Of a stretch of 64,000 nucleotides of DNA, positions 21,650 to 33,110 are shown in pieces. The translations under genes were made by a program, and so were the position numbers. Source of the stretch: Amorphophallus konjac (Eukaryota > Streptophyta > Magnoliopsida > Alismatales > Araceae); NCBI GenBank assembly GCA_022559845.1, contig CM040123.1, positions 316,057,933-316,121,932 of the forward strand, in the 5' to 3' direction. Within the stretch, counting starts at the first letter, position 1, and each line of letters starts with the position of its first letter. The notes under the pieces are model-generated. The model did not search any database. It was not told where the DNA came from and worked only from the letters and a program-made list of their open reading frames with translations.

Positions 21650-23719
21650 TGATGCGGGACGAGACCACGGACACGACAAGCTCGCGATTGTACCTTAACG
21701 AGGGAAGCGTCGGACGTGCGCGGTTGAGAAACCGGCAATGAGCTAGGGTGATCGGCTCTCTCGTGTGCCCGGATCGGGTCACGGGACGGCCTCGTACTCT
21801 CTCGCAGCAGCGGTAATGAATAGATAAAGCGAGCTAGATATCCCTACACATGCTCTATAGCAGCGGCATAAACAAGCATATATGAAATTAAGCAAAATGC
21901 CAAGTAAGGAGTGAGGACGATACCTCCACGCGCTTGGCGTGGGGACGACGGACCCGGCCGAAAATCGTACTCCCGGAACAATAATACACAAGATTACAGC
22001 AATATAAATCGCTGCCCACTCCACGCAGGGAGGTAAAGGGCTACACAATGGGGTCCGGGAGGACCGAATTCGGGTTGACGGGCGGCTTCTCGCGTTGATT
22101 CGGCAGCACCCGAACACGTGACGGTGGGGCCCACGTGCTGTCCAGAGGGACCGTGCGGGACCCGGTGTCACCACTGTAGTGGGGACACTTGTGGAAGTGT
22201 TCCCTAGGCTGGCGGCATGCTGGTTCGCCGGCCAGAGGTCAGGCGGCTCCGTTCGGCACCGGTCGGAATGACCGGCCACAGATCTGTCGGTTCTATTTTT
22301 CAGCGCGCGCTCCGGTGAGAACGGACGCTGCGTTCAGCCCCGACGTCGGAATGTGATGAAACTGGCGCCGTTGGAAAGCTGCTTCGAAGGGCTTCAACTC
22401 TCTATGATTACAAAAAAATAACAAAGCCTGCAATTCCAATTGGCAAATTTTGAAGGTTGCTGTTGTATAGTGGCTTAACTCTCAGATCTGTAGGGCTGTC
22501 CTCTGAGAATTGTCGTTGACCGTAGAGTAGATGTCCTATTCAGCTCTTGAGGTCTTCATCAAAGGTGTAGGAAATTGATCTAGGAAGACGGAAAAACTAG
22601 TTTTGACAAGTTTGGATGTGTCTACGAATTGATAGGAGTTTTTCACTAACAGTGGGTCTAATCTGGAATCTGACTAAAGGCACTGTAGTAGAGATAGAAC
22701 ACGAATTTTGAAAAAATGGATAGAGGGCAGATCAAACATCAGGAAAAATGGTGGATGTAGGGGATGATGGAAAGAACTCCCAGTAAAATTGGGAGGGTTT
22801 GAAAAATTCACAAAGGTGGTCGGAGATGGGAAACTCAGAGCTGTTGTCACTGTAGACAGAGACAAAATAGATCTAGGAATGAAAAATGAACGAAAATGGA
22901 AAATTACTAAATGGAGGAATTTGGATGTGAAAAGTTAGGTGGAGGTGGGGATTCAAGGTAAGAACCCACCCTCAAAATTTCAAATCCATCTGAGCTCGTG
23001 GCTGACAGTAAGAATTCGTGGAAGAGGCTGATGTTGGCTGAAGACAGAATTCCGACGGTGGCTCGATGGCGGCACGAACGGCGGCGGCGGCGGCACCAAT
23101 GAAGATCAGAGGTTGAGAGGGGGAGATAGAAGGTAGATACACTCTAGAATTACAGAGGGGCTGAGGGGAGAACTCCAGGAGAGAGGAAGGGGGTGCAAGC
23201 TTCAAGAAATTTCAACAATTTTTCTAACATTTCACTAATTTTCACATGAAAATACATGGTTTTATATGCTTCCAATCTAATCTAATGTAGACCCTTGGAT
23301 CTAGGGAGGGTGGATGAATGGCTGGGATTAAGTGTGATTAACACACCAAAAACAATAAAATAATGAGGGGAGAGGGGCGCCCCCTTGACCAAGGTAAAGG
23401 TTGGAATGGGTAGGTGGCCTACCTTTGAAAATTTGACCCCTTTGTCTCCCATGTGGTCAATTGGCATTCAACCGTTCTAGATGGCCACCTAGGATGGTTG
23501 ACCAGCCCCACATAGGTGACATGGACCAATGGGAAAGGGCTGAGGGCCCCCTAGCTGGACCTACGACATAATTGCACAAAAACCCACACAATCCATGGGA
23601 ATGACTCATTGGCTTATAAAGCCTTACATTTGCGTACATATTTTCCCAAGGATATAAACACAAACTAAAAGGACATAAATGTAAAAGAAAAAGTATAGGC
23701 TCGGCATCGATTCTCATAT
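21650..23719 (-). mobile_element. 5' LTR of the nested minus-strand element
   Basis: It aligns with 17462-19527 over its length with several per cent difference by eye. It ends CTCATAT instead of CCCATCA, but the following GTATT fixes the border. Confidence 0.9.
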
Positions 23720-23724
23720 GTATT

Positions 23725-24135
23725 GGCTTATGAAAGATGCTGGTAAGATTAAGGGTGTTTTGATTTGGTTATTTCCTCGATTAAGCTGTTTCTCTATCGT
23801 TGACCCATAAAGATAAATTGTGGAGAATAATATTTTGATATATAATCTCATGTTCCGAATATCCCTCTTATGCATAGGAAAGCGGTTTATGTTATTAAAG
23901 GCAAAGGGCATTTTGGGTATTAACCATTGAATATTGGTAAAGTTGGTTGTATCTCATTTATATGAAACCCTACTTGCTTTTCAATCATACGCTCTGTTTG
24001 AAGATGAGGCGTCGTCCCGCTCTCGAGTCTCCCTCTCTCAAGCTCAGCCAGCAAGCCTGCTTCTCCAACCCTCCATCTTCTCATCCCGCACATTTCTTCT
24101 TCACGTTTCTTCCTTCTCTTCTCTTCGCCTCCACC
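23725..24135 (+). other. Region upstream of ORF2, possible internal promoter and leader
   Basis: TTTATATG at 23957-23964 is followed directly by a telo-box-like AAACCCTA (23965-23972). A C/T-rich stretch (24000-24130) then leads to CCTCCACCATG. The layout is like a short plant promoter with a pyrimidine-rich leader. Whether it is active is unknown. Confidence 0.4.
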
Positions 24136-26664
24136 ATGTCTTCTCCGTCAGCCACGAATGAGGGAAAGAAGAATGGTTCAGAAGAGCAATAGCCGCCACA
24201 TCCACAGGCCCAGCTGATTGAGGTCACTCGTTGGTTTAAGCGGAGGGCAAAGGCAGCACATTCAAAGGAAGTCTCCTCTGAGTCGGTTCAGAAGGAATCA
24301 CTCTATAGGAAGAGAAAGGAAATGGAAGTACAGTCGAAGGATACTTCAGAAGAGCAGTTGCCATCCGATTCGCCCAGAGAGGTATTTCAACAAAAGAAAC
24401 AAAAAGGGAAAGAGAAGGTAGAAAGGACCTCCTCCAAATGGCTCAAGAAGGTTGGCTCAGAAGCCGACACGTATGATACTGAAGAAGAAAGAGTGCCTGC
24501 TAAGCGTTCAGAAGGTGAGATGTCTTCTTCACAGGCTGAAGTGGGATTGGAAGTAGGAAATGTCATGCTCCCACGGTACGTAGATTTCGATGACGAACCC
24601 ATGATTCTTGAATTTCATGAAGTGTTAGAGATTTTTAAATTTTAGAAATGGAAGAAATTCTTGAGTAAGCATAGGATTTATTACTCTAATTTGGTTGCTG
24701 AATTTTACCACAACTTGAAGTGTGTCTCTGAAAAGACAAGGGTTCAGTCTGTAGTTAGAGGAGTAAAGATTGACCTGTCCAGGCATTTTCTACATAAAGT
24801 CTTTCATATTCCAGAGGGAGGTGAAGTGGAAGGTGAATACAATGTAAACCCACATGAGGCCTACTCCCTCATTTCAGAAAAGCCCAGAGATCCCAGAGAT
24901 CCAAAGAAATAGACGTATCTCTCCCAGTTCAATGCATGCAAATTTTCCCCTCCAAGGAGATTAATTCATCATATTCTTACAACAATGATAACTCCACAAG
25001 TCGGAGGTAGAGGGAGAGTGACAGATTCTCAGAGATTTATTCTCTTCTGCCTACTCAAAGGCATCAGGATATGCCTACCAGCCATAATGCTTCACATAAT
25101 GAGCACTTTCAAGGAGTCAAACAGAAACTTACCCTATGCTGCTCATCTGACAGTAATTTTCAAAAAGGTGAAAATTCCACTGGAAGGGGAATCATCAAAG
25201 GATATTCCCAAGGTGAACATCTATAACTTGGATTTTATCAACAAGTACTTGAAGTCAAAATCATCCAAAGGCAGTACAATGAAAGATCCTTTTGAACAAA
25301 TTGAACAGCCTCAGATCAGTCATGAAAATGATCAAGAAGAGTCAGATGATCAGGACCTAGCTCCCTTGAAGAAGAAGAAGAAAATTCATAGAAAAAGTAA
25401 ATCATCCCCTATACAACATGAGGAGACAACTACTGAGACTGCTCAAAAGAATCTCAAGAATATTCTATTGCAGCAAGAAGTCCATGAGCCAAATCAAATA
25501 GATACTCAAAATACACAGCAGCTGGATCAAAATATAAGTCAGTTGTTTGATAAATTTGGGGTACAATCTGAACAGGAACAGGAACATAACATCCAACAAG
25601 GACAAGAGGCAGATGAAGAAAGGGAAAGAACTGAAATTCCTGAAGAAGATGAAAGAACTGAAATTCCTCAAAATAAGGGAAGTGAAACAAAGTCTCTTGT
25701 TGAAATGATCACACAAATAATGAAAGAAGCTGCTGAAGAGATCGTTGAAGAAATTGCAGAGTCTGTGGTAAATGAAGAGGAGGATGTACCACAGGGAGCC
25801 CAAGCATATGTTGAAGAAGCTCCACACGAGCAACCAATTGATCAAGGTCCAGTGGCAGCTGAAGAAGAATCACAAGACTATTTTATGGGACCTGCTCCTG
25901 AATATGGTCCACATCTTGGAGAGATAATTAGTCTTGGTACATCACCTACTCCACTCCCTGAACAGCATCATGAATACTTCACTGAGCTGCCAGATTCCAG
26001 TGCTTCCACCTCTAGTACACATGGAACAAATGCTGAACCCAATCTTGCTCAGATGTTATCCAACCTGACAGAGATTGTTCTAAATCAGAATGACTTGATG
26101 AACAAATAGTTCTTGTTCCAGACTGTTCAAATAGACAGAATAGAGGGCCGGCTAAAACATTTGGAAAAAGTTATGAAACGCCAAGGAATAGATTTTTTAA
26201 CTGCTAAACGGAGAACAGATGAAGCAGTACGAGAGATTTTACAATCTCTTATGGGTATCATCAATCGAATAGGTGACATGGTAAGTAAAACTCAAGATAC
26301 TCAAATCTCCATAGTCACCAATATGGGTAAAATTCTTGGTCATACATTTGATCCGAAGATTGAGTTTGAAATGTTAAAGGGCACATTAACCAAAATTGCA
26401 GCCACTCAGCCAGAAATCATCACAAAGTTTGAAGTTATCCAGTCCAATCTGCAGACATTGTCAGAGACTGTTCAACAAGCTTTCACCAAACAGGAATCAG
26501 TCACCTCTCTAGTGGAAAGGCTGGGGAACATTGTGCATCAAAAGCTTGACAGACTGGCAGACTCCATTAGAGATCTTCAGACTTCTTTGCTGAACAGACT
26601 TTCTATTTCTGGCTCAAGTTCAGCATATCCTCCTAGAGACAGGGGGAGCTACCGTGGTCATTAG
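24136..26664 (+). pseudogene. Second ORF of the copia element (plant transposon-type protein), four TAG stops
   Basis: One frame of about 840 codons starts at an ATG at 24136 in good context (CACCATGTC) and ends at 26664. It is interrupted only by TAG at 24190-24192, 24643-24645, 24910-24912 and 26107-26109; no frameshift is seen. Residues about 1-160 are basic and charged. About 160-370 (VRGVKIDLSRHFLHKVFHIP ... GIRICLPAIMLHIM ... LPYAAHLTVIFKKVKIPLEG) resembles the 'putative plant transposon protein' domain found in many plant retroelements. It is followed by a very acidic disordered stretch rich in Glu and Gln, then a coiled-coil tail (about 660-840). Position and coiled coil are like the env-like ORF of SIRE elements, but I see no clear signal peptide or membrane span. 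Function is unknown. Confidence 0.7.
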
Positions 26665-27027
26665 CTACTATCATTTCCCCAAGTTTTGATAATGACAAAG
26701 GGGGAGAATGAATGTGAATGTGTAAATGAAGAGTCAAGCAACAGGACAGAGTCAGTTTGGACAGACAGTTTTATTTTGGACAGACAGTTTTACAGTTTTT
26801 TTGTTTACTGGCGGTCTTGCGTGATAGACAGTTTGAAAGAGAATTTTTCATTCAAAGACTACTTTGTATCTTTTTAAAGTACACAGAAATGCTATGTTGT
26901 GTTGCATGGTTGCGGTGAAGCATGAGTCTATTGAATGCTTGGTTCATTTTGTCGATGAACTCGGTTATGAATGTTAACAAATAAATCCTACATGACTTAT
27001 AGTTGTCATTATCAAAAAGGGGGAGAT
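26665..27027 (+). other. 3' untranslated end with two polypurine tracts
   Basis: An upstream tract (26684-26706: TTTTGATAATGACAA then AGGGGGAG) and the terminal tract at 27014-27026 (AAAAAGGGGGAGA) flank about 300 non-coding bases. SIRE/copia elements often carry such duplicated GATAATGACAAAGGGGGAG motifs. Confidence 0.8.
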
Positions 27028-27056
27028 TGTTGGAACTCTAGTTTTGATAATGACAA
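27003..27056 (+). promoter_or_regulatory. 15-bp inverted repeat straddling the PPT/LTR junction
   Basis: TTGTCATTATCAAAA (27003-27017) is the exact reverse complement of TTTTGATAATGACAA (27042-27056). The 24-base loop holds the rest of the polypurine tract and the first bases of the 3' LTR. The right arm is LTR sequence; the left arm is internal. Confidence 0.85.
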
Positions 27057-28804
27057 TCTGAGTCATGTGAGATTAAAATAAATAAAAGCTCTGCATTTAA
27101 TCTTTACATACTTGGATCAATGCATAGTTTCATCCTTCAATATACATAGTTTGTGCATACTTTGTTCACTGCATTGCATCTGTCGCAGAAGAAGTCCGTG
27201 CATAGGATGTCTATACATTTGAAAGCCCGTATAACATTTCACTGCACGTCATCAAGTCTGTACAACCCATGTTGCTACACTCAACCAAGTCAGTGCATTC
27301 GTTTGCTTCATGCATATACATAGTCAGTGCATTCGTTTGCTTCATGCAGACACATTGTCAGTGTATACTTCGTTACCTAGTCCATACAACTCCTGTTGCT
27401 TCATGGACACAAGTCTGTACATCGTCTTATTGCACGCACACCAAAAGTATGTACACAGCTCAATGGTATGTCTGTGCATTATGTAGTCATGCTTAAACTC
27501 TAGGCACAACAAGTCTGTACATCGTCTTGCCGCACGCACACCAAAAGTCTGTACACAGCTCGGTGGCATGTCTGTGCATTCATCTTCAATGTGCATACTT
27601 TCCTATATGCATTTGTGCATCTTTCAAAACAAAGTCTGTACACTCTTTACCATGCACTCAAAGTCTATACATTCTGTTGCATACATACGTAAAGTAGTAT
27701 CATGCACTCAAAGTCTATACATTCTGTTGCATACATACAGTTCGTGCAATTGAATACTAAGTCTGCCCTCGGTTGCCTTGATGACTTAGCAAGTCTATAC
27801 ATTTTCGAACTAACTAAGTGCATCATTTCCTCTTCTCTTTCAGATCAATTCAAGTTGGCAGTAGGCTGGGATGACTGCCAAGTAATCTAGGCGCTTGGGC
27901 GGGAATCGTGGAGAGCACATGCCCCACCTCTATGTTGATATAAAAAGGAAGCTTCTCCTTCGAGAGAAGATGATAGTGCCAGAAGATCTGCGTGTGCCAT
28001 TGAGAGCTGAAGTAGGGAGAGAGAGAGAAAGCTAGAGCTTGCACGATCCAGAGAAGAAAAGAAAGGAGAGCCAGAAGAAGAAGAGGTAAAAGAGAGAAGA
28101 AGAGAAGTAGAGAGTTGAGAAAGAATGAGTGAACAGTAAAGAAGAAGAAGAGAGAGAGATCGAGAGTTTAGAAGAAGAAGAAGAGAGTCATCTAAAGCTT
28201 TGTCTATACTGGACCGTGGATCAAATCCAGGCCAGTCAGCTCCCTGAGAGCCACATTTGTGCTATCATCATATACAGCTTTCTGTCGCTGTGATTTCCCA
28301 TTTCTTATTTTTCATTTGAACTTTACTTCAAGCTGTTAGTCAGCAGAGCTAAGCTGTATTGCTGAGCATTGCAGAGGAGGGTTCCTCTGGTTAGCAAGCT
28401 ATGTTGCTCAGCGGGCGAGGTGGATACCTTAGACAGCAAGCTGTGTTGCTCAGCGGTTGTAGGCAAGCTGTGAAGCCCAGTGGTTTAAGCTGTGTATTAG
28501 CGGAATCCACACTCAAGTTGGAGTGTGGGGTGGATGTAGGTCTGGAGGACCGAACCACCTAAAAACTCTTCATGCACTGTGATTTGAATGTTCATTATCT
28601 GCTTCCGCTAGATGAATGTTTAGGCTCGATCTGTCTTCATATGTCGATTGAGCTAATTGATTGAACACATCGCTGTATTTCAGTTTCGGTAGAACTGAAT
28701 CTGTTTTCAATTTCACATCTCTGAGTGTTCTGAGTTTTTATTTGGGTAATTTTTAAGGATAGATTCATTCACCCCCCTCTGAATCCATCGCACCAGTCCC
28801 AACA
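27028..28804 (+). mobile_element. 3' LTR of the 12318 copia element
   Basis: It aligns with 12318-14105 throughout, including the motif cluster (27191-27805), TATA box (27939-27946) and GA-rich leader. The duplication CTTTC follows at 28805-28809. Confidence 0.95.
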
Positions 28805-29305
28805 CTTTCAATTATCGGCCCTTAGCCGACAGCTTTCAACTATCGGCCCCCGAGCCGACAGCTCCCAATTATCGGCCCCTGAGCCGACAACTTTCAATTA
28901 TCGGCCCTTAGCCGACAGGTTTCAATTATCGGCCCCTGAGCCGACAGCTTTCAATTATTGGCCCCTGAGCCGACAGCTTTCAATTATCGGTCTCGAGCCG
29001 ATAGCTTTCAATTATCGGCCCTTGAGCTGACAGCTTTCAATTATCGGCCCCTGAGTCAACAACTATCTAATTATCGACGTTTAGCCGATAGCTATCTAAC
29101 TATCGGCGTTTAGCCGACAGCTATGTCATTATCGGCGTCTAGCCGACAGCTCTCTCACTATCGACATCCAAGCCGACAGCTTTCAGATTTATCGGCGTCT
29201 ATGCCGATAGCTTCCTAATTATCGGCATCCAGGCCGACAGCATCCGACTATTGGCATCCGAGCCAGTAGCTCTTCACTATCGGCATCCACGTCGGCAGCT
29301 ACCCA
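28805..29305 (+). repeat. Minisatellite, 29-30 bp, TCGGC...GCCGA (right part)
   Basis: Continuation of the array at 11883-12317. Later units change to TATCGGCGTTTAGCCGACAG and TATCGGCATCCAGGCCGACA but keep the TCGGC/GCCGA arms. Confidence 0.9.
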
Positions 29306-29314
29306 AAGTTGTTC

Positions 29315-29455
29315 AAAAAAAATGGAAAAAAGAAAGAAGAAGAAGGGAAAAAGAGAAAAAGAAAAAAAAAAGAGAAGAAGAGAAGAAGAAAAAGAGAAAA
29401 AAAGGGAAGAAGAAGAAAAAGAGAAGAAAAGAAAGAAAAAAGAAGAGAAGAAAAA
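29315..29455. repeat. Polypurine/polypyrimidine tract, about 140 bp
   Basis: The plus strand is almost only A and G. The overlapping Lys/Arg/Glu-rich frames here are low-complexity artefacts. Confidence 0.9.
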
Positions 29456-30093
29456 ATCATCATCGAAGCCTCCGAGGGATGTCGACTTGTCAAGTCCCGC
29501 CGGAGATCAAAATATTTTAAGTCCCACCGACGCATAAGATAAGTGGCCTGGACCTTTCGTCTAGTTTGATGAACAAAAAGACCCTTGCTTTGGCACTAAC
29601 CCCGTGTCAAAGAATAAACCACCGCAATATTACAATTCCCTGTCCCACCGACAAACAAACCCGTGGCCCGAACCTTCCGTCCAGGTCGATGAACAAAAAA
29701 AAAACCTCTTTCCCTTTGGCTCAGACCATCTGTCTGAGTCGATGAATAAACAACTTTCCTTGAACCTAACACGAGTTACTAACTCCCTCTCGGATTGGCC
29801 TCATCCGGTCGGCTTAGGCCTCTTGCCGAGGCTGGCGCATCAACCCTATTTCTTTGCTTCGGCATTCACCCCATGCCGATGACTAAACCCCCACTCTGAC
29901 ATGTCGGTCCACGTACATATGCGGTGAAGCGATCCCCTCATCCCTTTGCTAAAGGAGTGAGCGCTTTTCCGTGAATTCACACCGGACAAGCATCCCACTG
30001 GCTCGGAAGAATAGATATCCTATCGAAGAACTCTACACTCGTGGGCCCCGCGCACTCGTCCCTCGCTTGCGTCGCCCACGAGTGGGGGGCATT
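29456..30093 (+). other. 3' end of copy 1 internal region with polypurine tract
   Basis: Degenerate CCGTCC-type repeat units (29540-29880) are followed by a segment similar to 62880-62949 (CACTCGTCCCTCGCTTGCG...) ending in AGTGGGGGGCATT, the probable polypurine tract at 30081-30093. No gene is seen. Confidence 0.7.
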
Positions 30094-30987
30094 TGTGGAC
30101 GTCAAAAAAAGAAGAGAAGAAAAGGAACGTTCCTGCGACACAGACATCTCGACACCCTGAGAGCAAGTCGAAGACGAAAAGGCCGAACAAACTCCATACC
30201 TCCTCCAAGCAGGACGAATATATATATTCGGCGCTCCGCCACCCAACGAGAAGCCCTTCGGGCAGAAGAGATGGCCCCGGCTCCCCAGTCGACGGTGCCG
30301 AATGCCGAATCAAAAGAAAGTCGAGAATTCGAAAACATGTTCGGCATGCGTCGAAAATTACTCAAAGTTCTGAATCGGGATTCAGAGGCCCCGAACTAAA
30401 CACCCCGAAAGCGGTGCATTATAACTAAAGCAGCACGGGAGGACAAGCGTCCGTCCGAATAGCCGCGACTCCTAGATGAAGTCTAAACAAGCACGGCCTG
30501 CACTTAAATAGGGCGCACCCTTGCTTTGGCCTTAAACTGGAGCGCCCCTCTAACAGCCCTTAAAACAGCGCACCCTCTTCCTTTGCTGATCCGGTGCGCC
30601 CCTATTCACTTGGTGATATGGCGCGCTAATTGCATTTGGGTTTAAACTGGCGCGCCCCTGGCCACGCCAGTTTAACCCCATTCTGTCCCATCTGCCAACA
30701 GACACTCTGTTCTCCTATCAGATTCGGGGCAAGTTCTAGGGGGCATAGCATTCAATGCTACCAAGCTTTGCCTCCACATCCGTTCGATAGCACAACGGCG
30801 AGGCATGCATCGACGGTGGAAGTAGCAGAAGATATCCCGGTAAACCCGCAAACGTCCTATCCTTGGACGAACGACAAGGTATGGCACCAATCACCTGATG
30901 TCAGCGTAACATGTCAATCCTGCTCGTCTGGCAGACGAAGTAAGTGGCGGGAGTCTCTTCCGTTTGAACAAAGAAAGGGCAACCCAT

Positions 30988-31000
30988 TCTATATATACTC
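30988..31000 (+). promoter_or_regulatory. TATA box of the copy 1 LTR
   Basis: TCTATATATACTC followed by a purine-rich leader with GAGAGAAG runs. Confidence 0.6.
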
Positions 31001-32039
31001 TGCATGTTTGACAGAGCAAAGGAGAGAGAAGGTAGTCCCAAAGAGTGACACTAGAGGCTGGCCACTGAAGAGAAAAGATGAAGAGAAGAGAAGCTCCATT
31101 CCCCTGCGCCCGTGAGGCGAAGAAGAAGAGAGTGAGTGTGAGAGAAGAGAGGTGAGCTTGGAGGGGGAGGAGCTTGTGCTCCGTTCCCCTTCCCCCACAG
31201 GTGTATTCTTTTTCTTTCTCCGATGTATCCTCCTACTTTGGGGTAAACCCCCCCCCCTTCTGTAATTTTGTCTCCCTTCCTTCATGGATGAATAGAAAGA
31301 AAGGCTTTTGCACTATACATATATTGTTCATTTCCGTTAGCCTTTTCCTTCCCCCTCTCTTTATCTTCTGCTCATATAGGGCCTTTAGAAGCCTGCCTCT
31401 CTGTGGCATGGCCTTCTAGGGAGCCCGTATGAAGGATGAATATTCATGGCCTTCCATGGCGAACATCCGTCCCGCTGGAGCTATCAGGAGGTTACTACCC
31501 ATGAACTGCTAGAACCCCTTGAAGGCTGGTCCTCGGGGCTTCTGCGTTCAGCTATGGGACACCGGACTGCCATTAGGCCACTCCGAGCTTTTGGGATCAT
31601 CCCGGAGTATTCTGTTTGACAATCCCTCATTGCGCCCCAACAAACCTCAGTCCGGGGGAAGTGCTGCCCGATTTTTGCCAGGGCCAAGAACAAGAGGAAC
31701 AAAGAACAAGAACACATAAGAACGCATAAATGAAGCTTCTTCAGACTAAATCAACCCCACTCAGAAAGCCCCCTCCTGAAATCAAATTGAACCTCTGAAC
31801 AAACCAGGCTCCTTCATGTCTGAAACCCTAGACCCTTGAGTTCCTGTCACAAACTCTTCTAATAAAACACTCGAATCTTCATGCTAATCCATCTTAATAA
31901 ACAATTAAAACACTTAATCTTCTTCTCCACACTTAACAATTCACTCCCCCGGACTGCGTATGAAGAGAAAAGTAATGATGCCCCACTAGATCGAACTTGG
32001 ATCTCGGGAGCCTTCACCCGGATGTGACCATGATCCGAA

Positions 32040-33110
32040 CTTATCCCAGGCCGATAGATCATTAATCTGACCCGCTTCTACTGGGATCTAATCCCGCACT
32101 TGCATTAAACTTGCCGTACTCACGGTAGACATTTGTATGGTTTGTCATCATCTCTTACATTACAAACGCGGACTTCCGTCCGAATAAGAAATGGTCTGAC
32201 CATGACCGACATGCACGCATACCTTGGAACCTTCGTTTCCCCAGACTATGTGTGAAGAGAAAAGCAATGACGTCCTATGGCATCGGATGTGGACCTCGGG
32301 AACCCCGTTATGGCCATAGTCCGAAACCATCTCGGGCCGATAGTTCATCAGCTTGACCCACCTCTATCGGGATCCAATCTCGCATCCACATTAAACTTGC
32401 CGTATCCACGGCAGACATCCGTACGGCTTTGTCGTTACCTTCGATGCTTCAAATGTGGACTCTCGTCCGAATAGTGAATGGTCTGTTAGTGACCGACATA
32501 TATCCCGGGATCTAATCGCTCACTTGCATTAAACTTTCCGTACTCACGGCAGATATTTGTACGGTTTGTCACAGTCTCTTACGCTACAAACATGGACCTT
32601 TGTCCGAACATAGAGTGGTCCATGAGTGACCGACAAAATCTGAATGGAACGAGAAGGCTCTCGTCATCCCCGGACCCTTTGCATGGAAATATCAATAAGG
32701 CCTCCGTGGGCCATGCCTAGATCTCTGGTCCACCCCGATCATGGTCATTGCCTGACCCGTATCCTCGGCCTATAGCCCGCTCCCTTTGAACACATACTGG
32801 TTCTGGGATCTGATCCCGGGACATCCCCCCGTTGCCCCTTGGCATCGGAAATACTGACGATGCGCACGTGAGCCTGGCTTCGACCACAGGGGGCCCACCT
32901 CAGCATGGTCGCAGCTTGATCTTGCACCGAGCCGACAAACTTATCGATTTCCGACCGCTCTAATCGGGGTTTAACTGAACGTTTCCCGTCCCTTTGAACA
33001 ATAAATTTGTCGTATCCCGATGTACATATGTTCCGGTCTTCCCGCGATGATTACGCTATTCTCAAGCCGGACATTCGTCCGAACATTAACTGGTCAACAC
33101 ACGACCGACA
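32040..33110 (+). repeat. Degenerate repeats inside the copy 1 LTR
   Basis: A block of about 130-280 bases with GGGATCTAATC, GCATTAAACTTGCCGTA, CACGGCAGAC and TGGTC...GACCGACAT recurs four to five times with much divergence (32070, 32365, 32505, 32800 and 32960 on). Confidence 0.65.

Larger units (their letters stand above)
17462..23719 (-). mobile_element. Non-autonomous LTR element, minus strand, nested in the copia element
   Basis: Two LTRs of about 2.07 kb (17462-19527 and 21650-23719) flank a 2.1-kb internal region. The target duplication GTATT is at 17457-17461 and 23720-23724. Orientation is minus: a decayed iMet-type PBS lies beside the right LTR and a purine tract beside the left one. 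The LTR termini are TGATG and CATCA, but the right LTR's final plus-strand bases read CATAT, so its terminal dinucleotide is mutated. The internal region encodes one long frame of unknown function and no pol. Its LTR layout resembles the solo LTR at 36671-39051 (same termini and promoter position), so a gypsy-type relative is likely. Confidence 0.9.
12318..28804 (+). mobile_element. Non-autonomous SIRE-like Ty1/copia element with 5-bp target duplication
   Basis: Two LTRs (12318-14105 and 27028-28804), an iMet-type PBS, a polypurine tract and the direct duplication CTTTC at 12313-12317 and 28805-28809 define the element exactly. It splits the 29-bp minisatellite of its host. Inside are a gag pseudogene (14219-16151) and a second ORF (24136-26664), but no protease, integrase, reverse transcriptase or RNase H. 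A minus-strand LTR element sits at 17462-23719; without it the internal region is about 6.7 kb. The LTRs differ at roughly 60-70 positions by eye. Calling it SIRE-like is inference from the gag knuckles, the PPT motif and the extra ORF. Confidence 0.9.

Noticed and set aside
29251..29542. Lys/Arg/Glu-rich frames
   Set aside because: Artefact of a polypurine tract; open in several frames.
30630..31115. Plus-strand frame of 161 codons
   Set aside because: Within the 3' LTR of copy 1 across the TATA box and leader; no domain.
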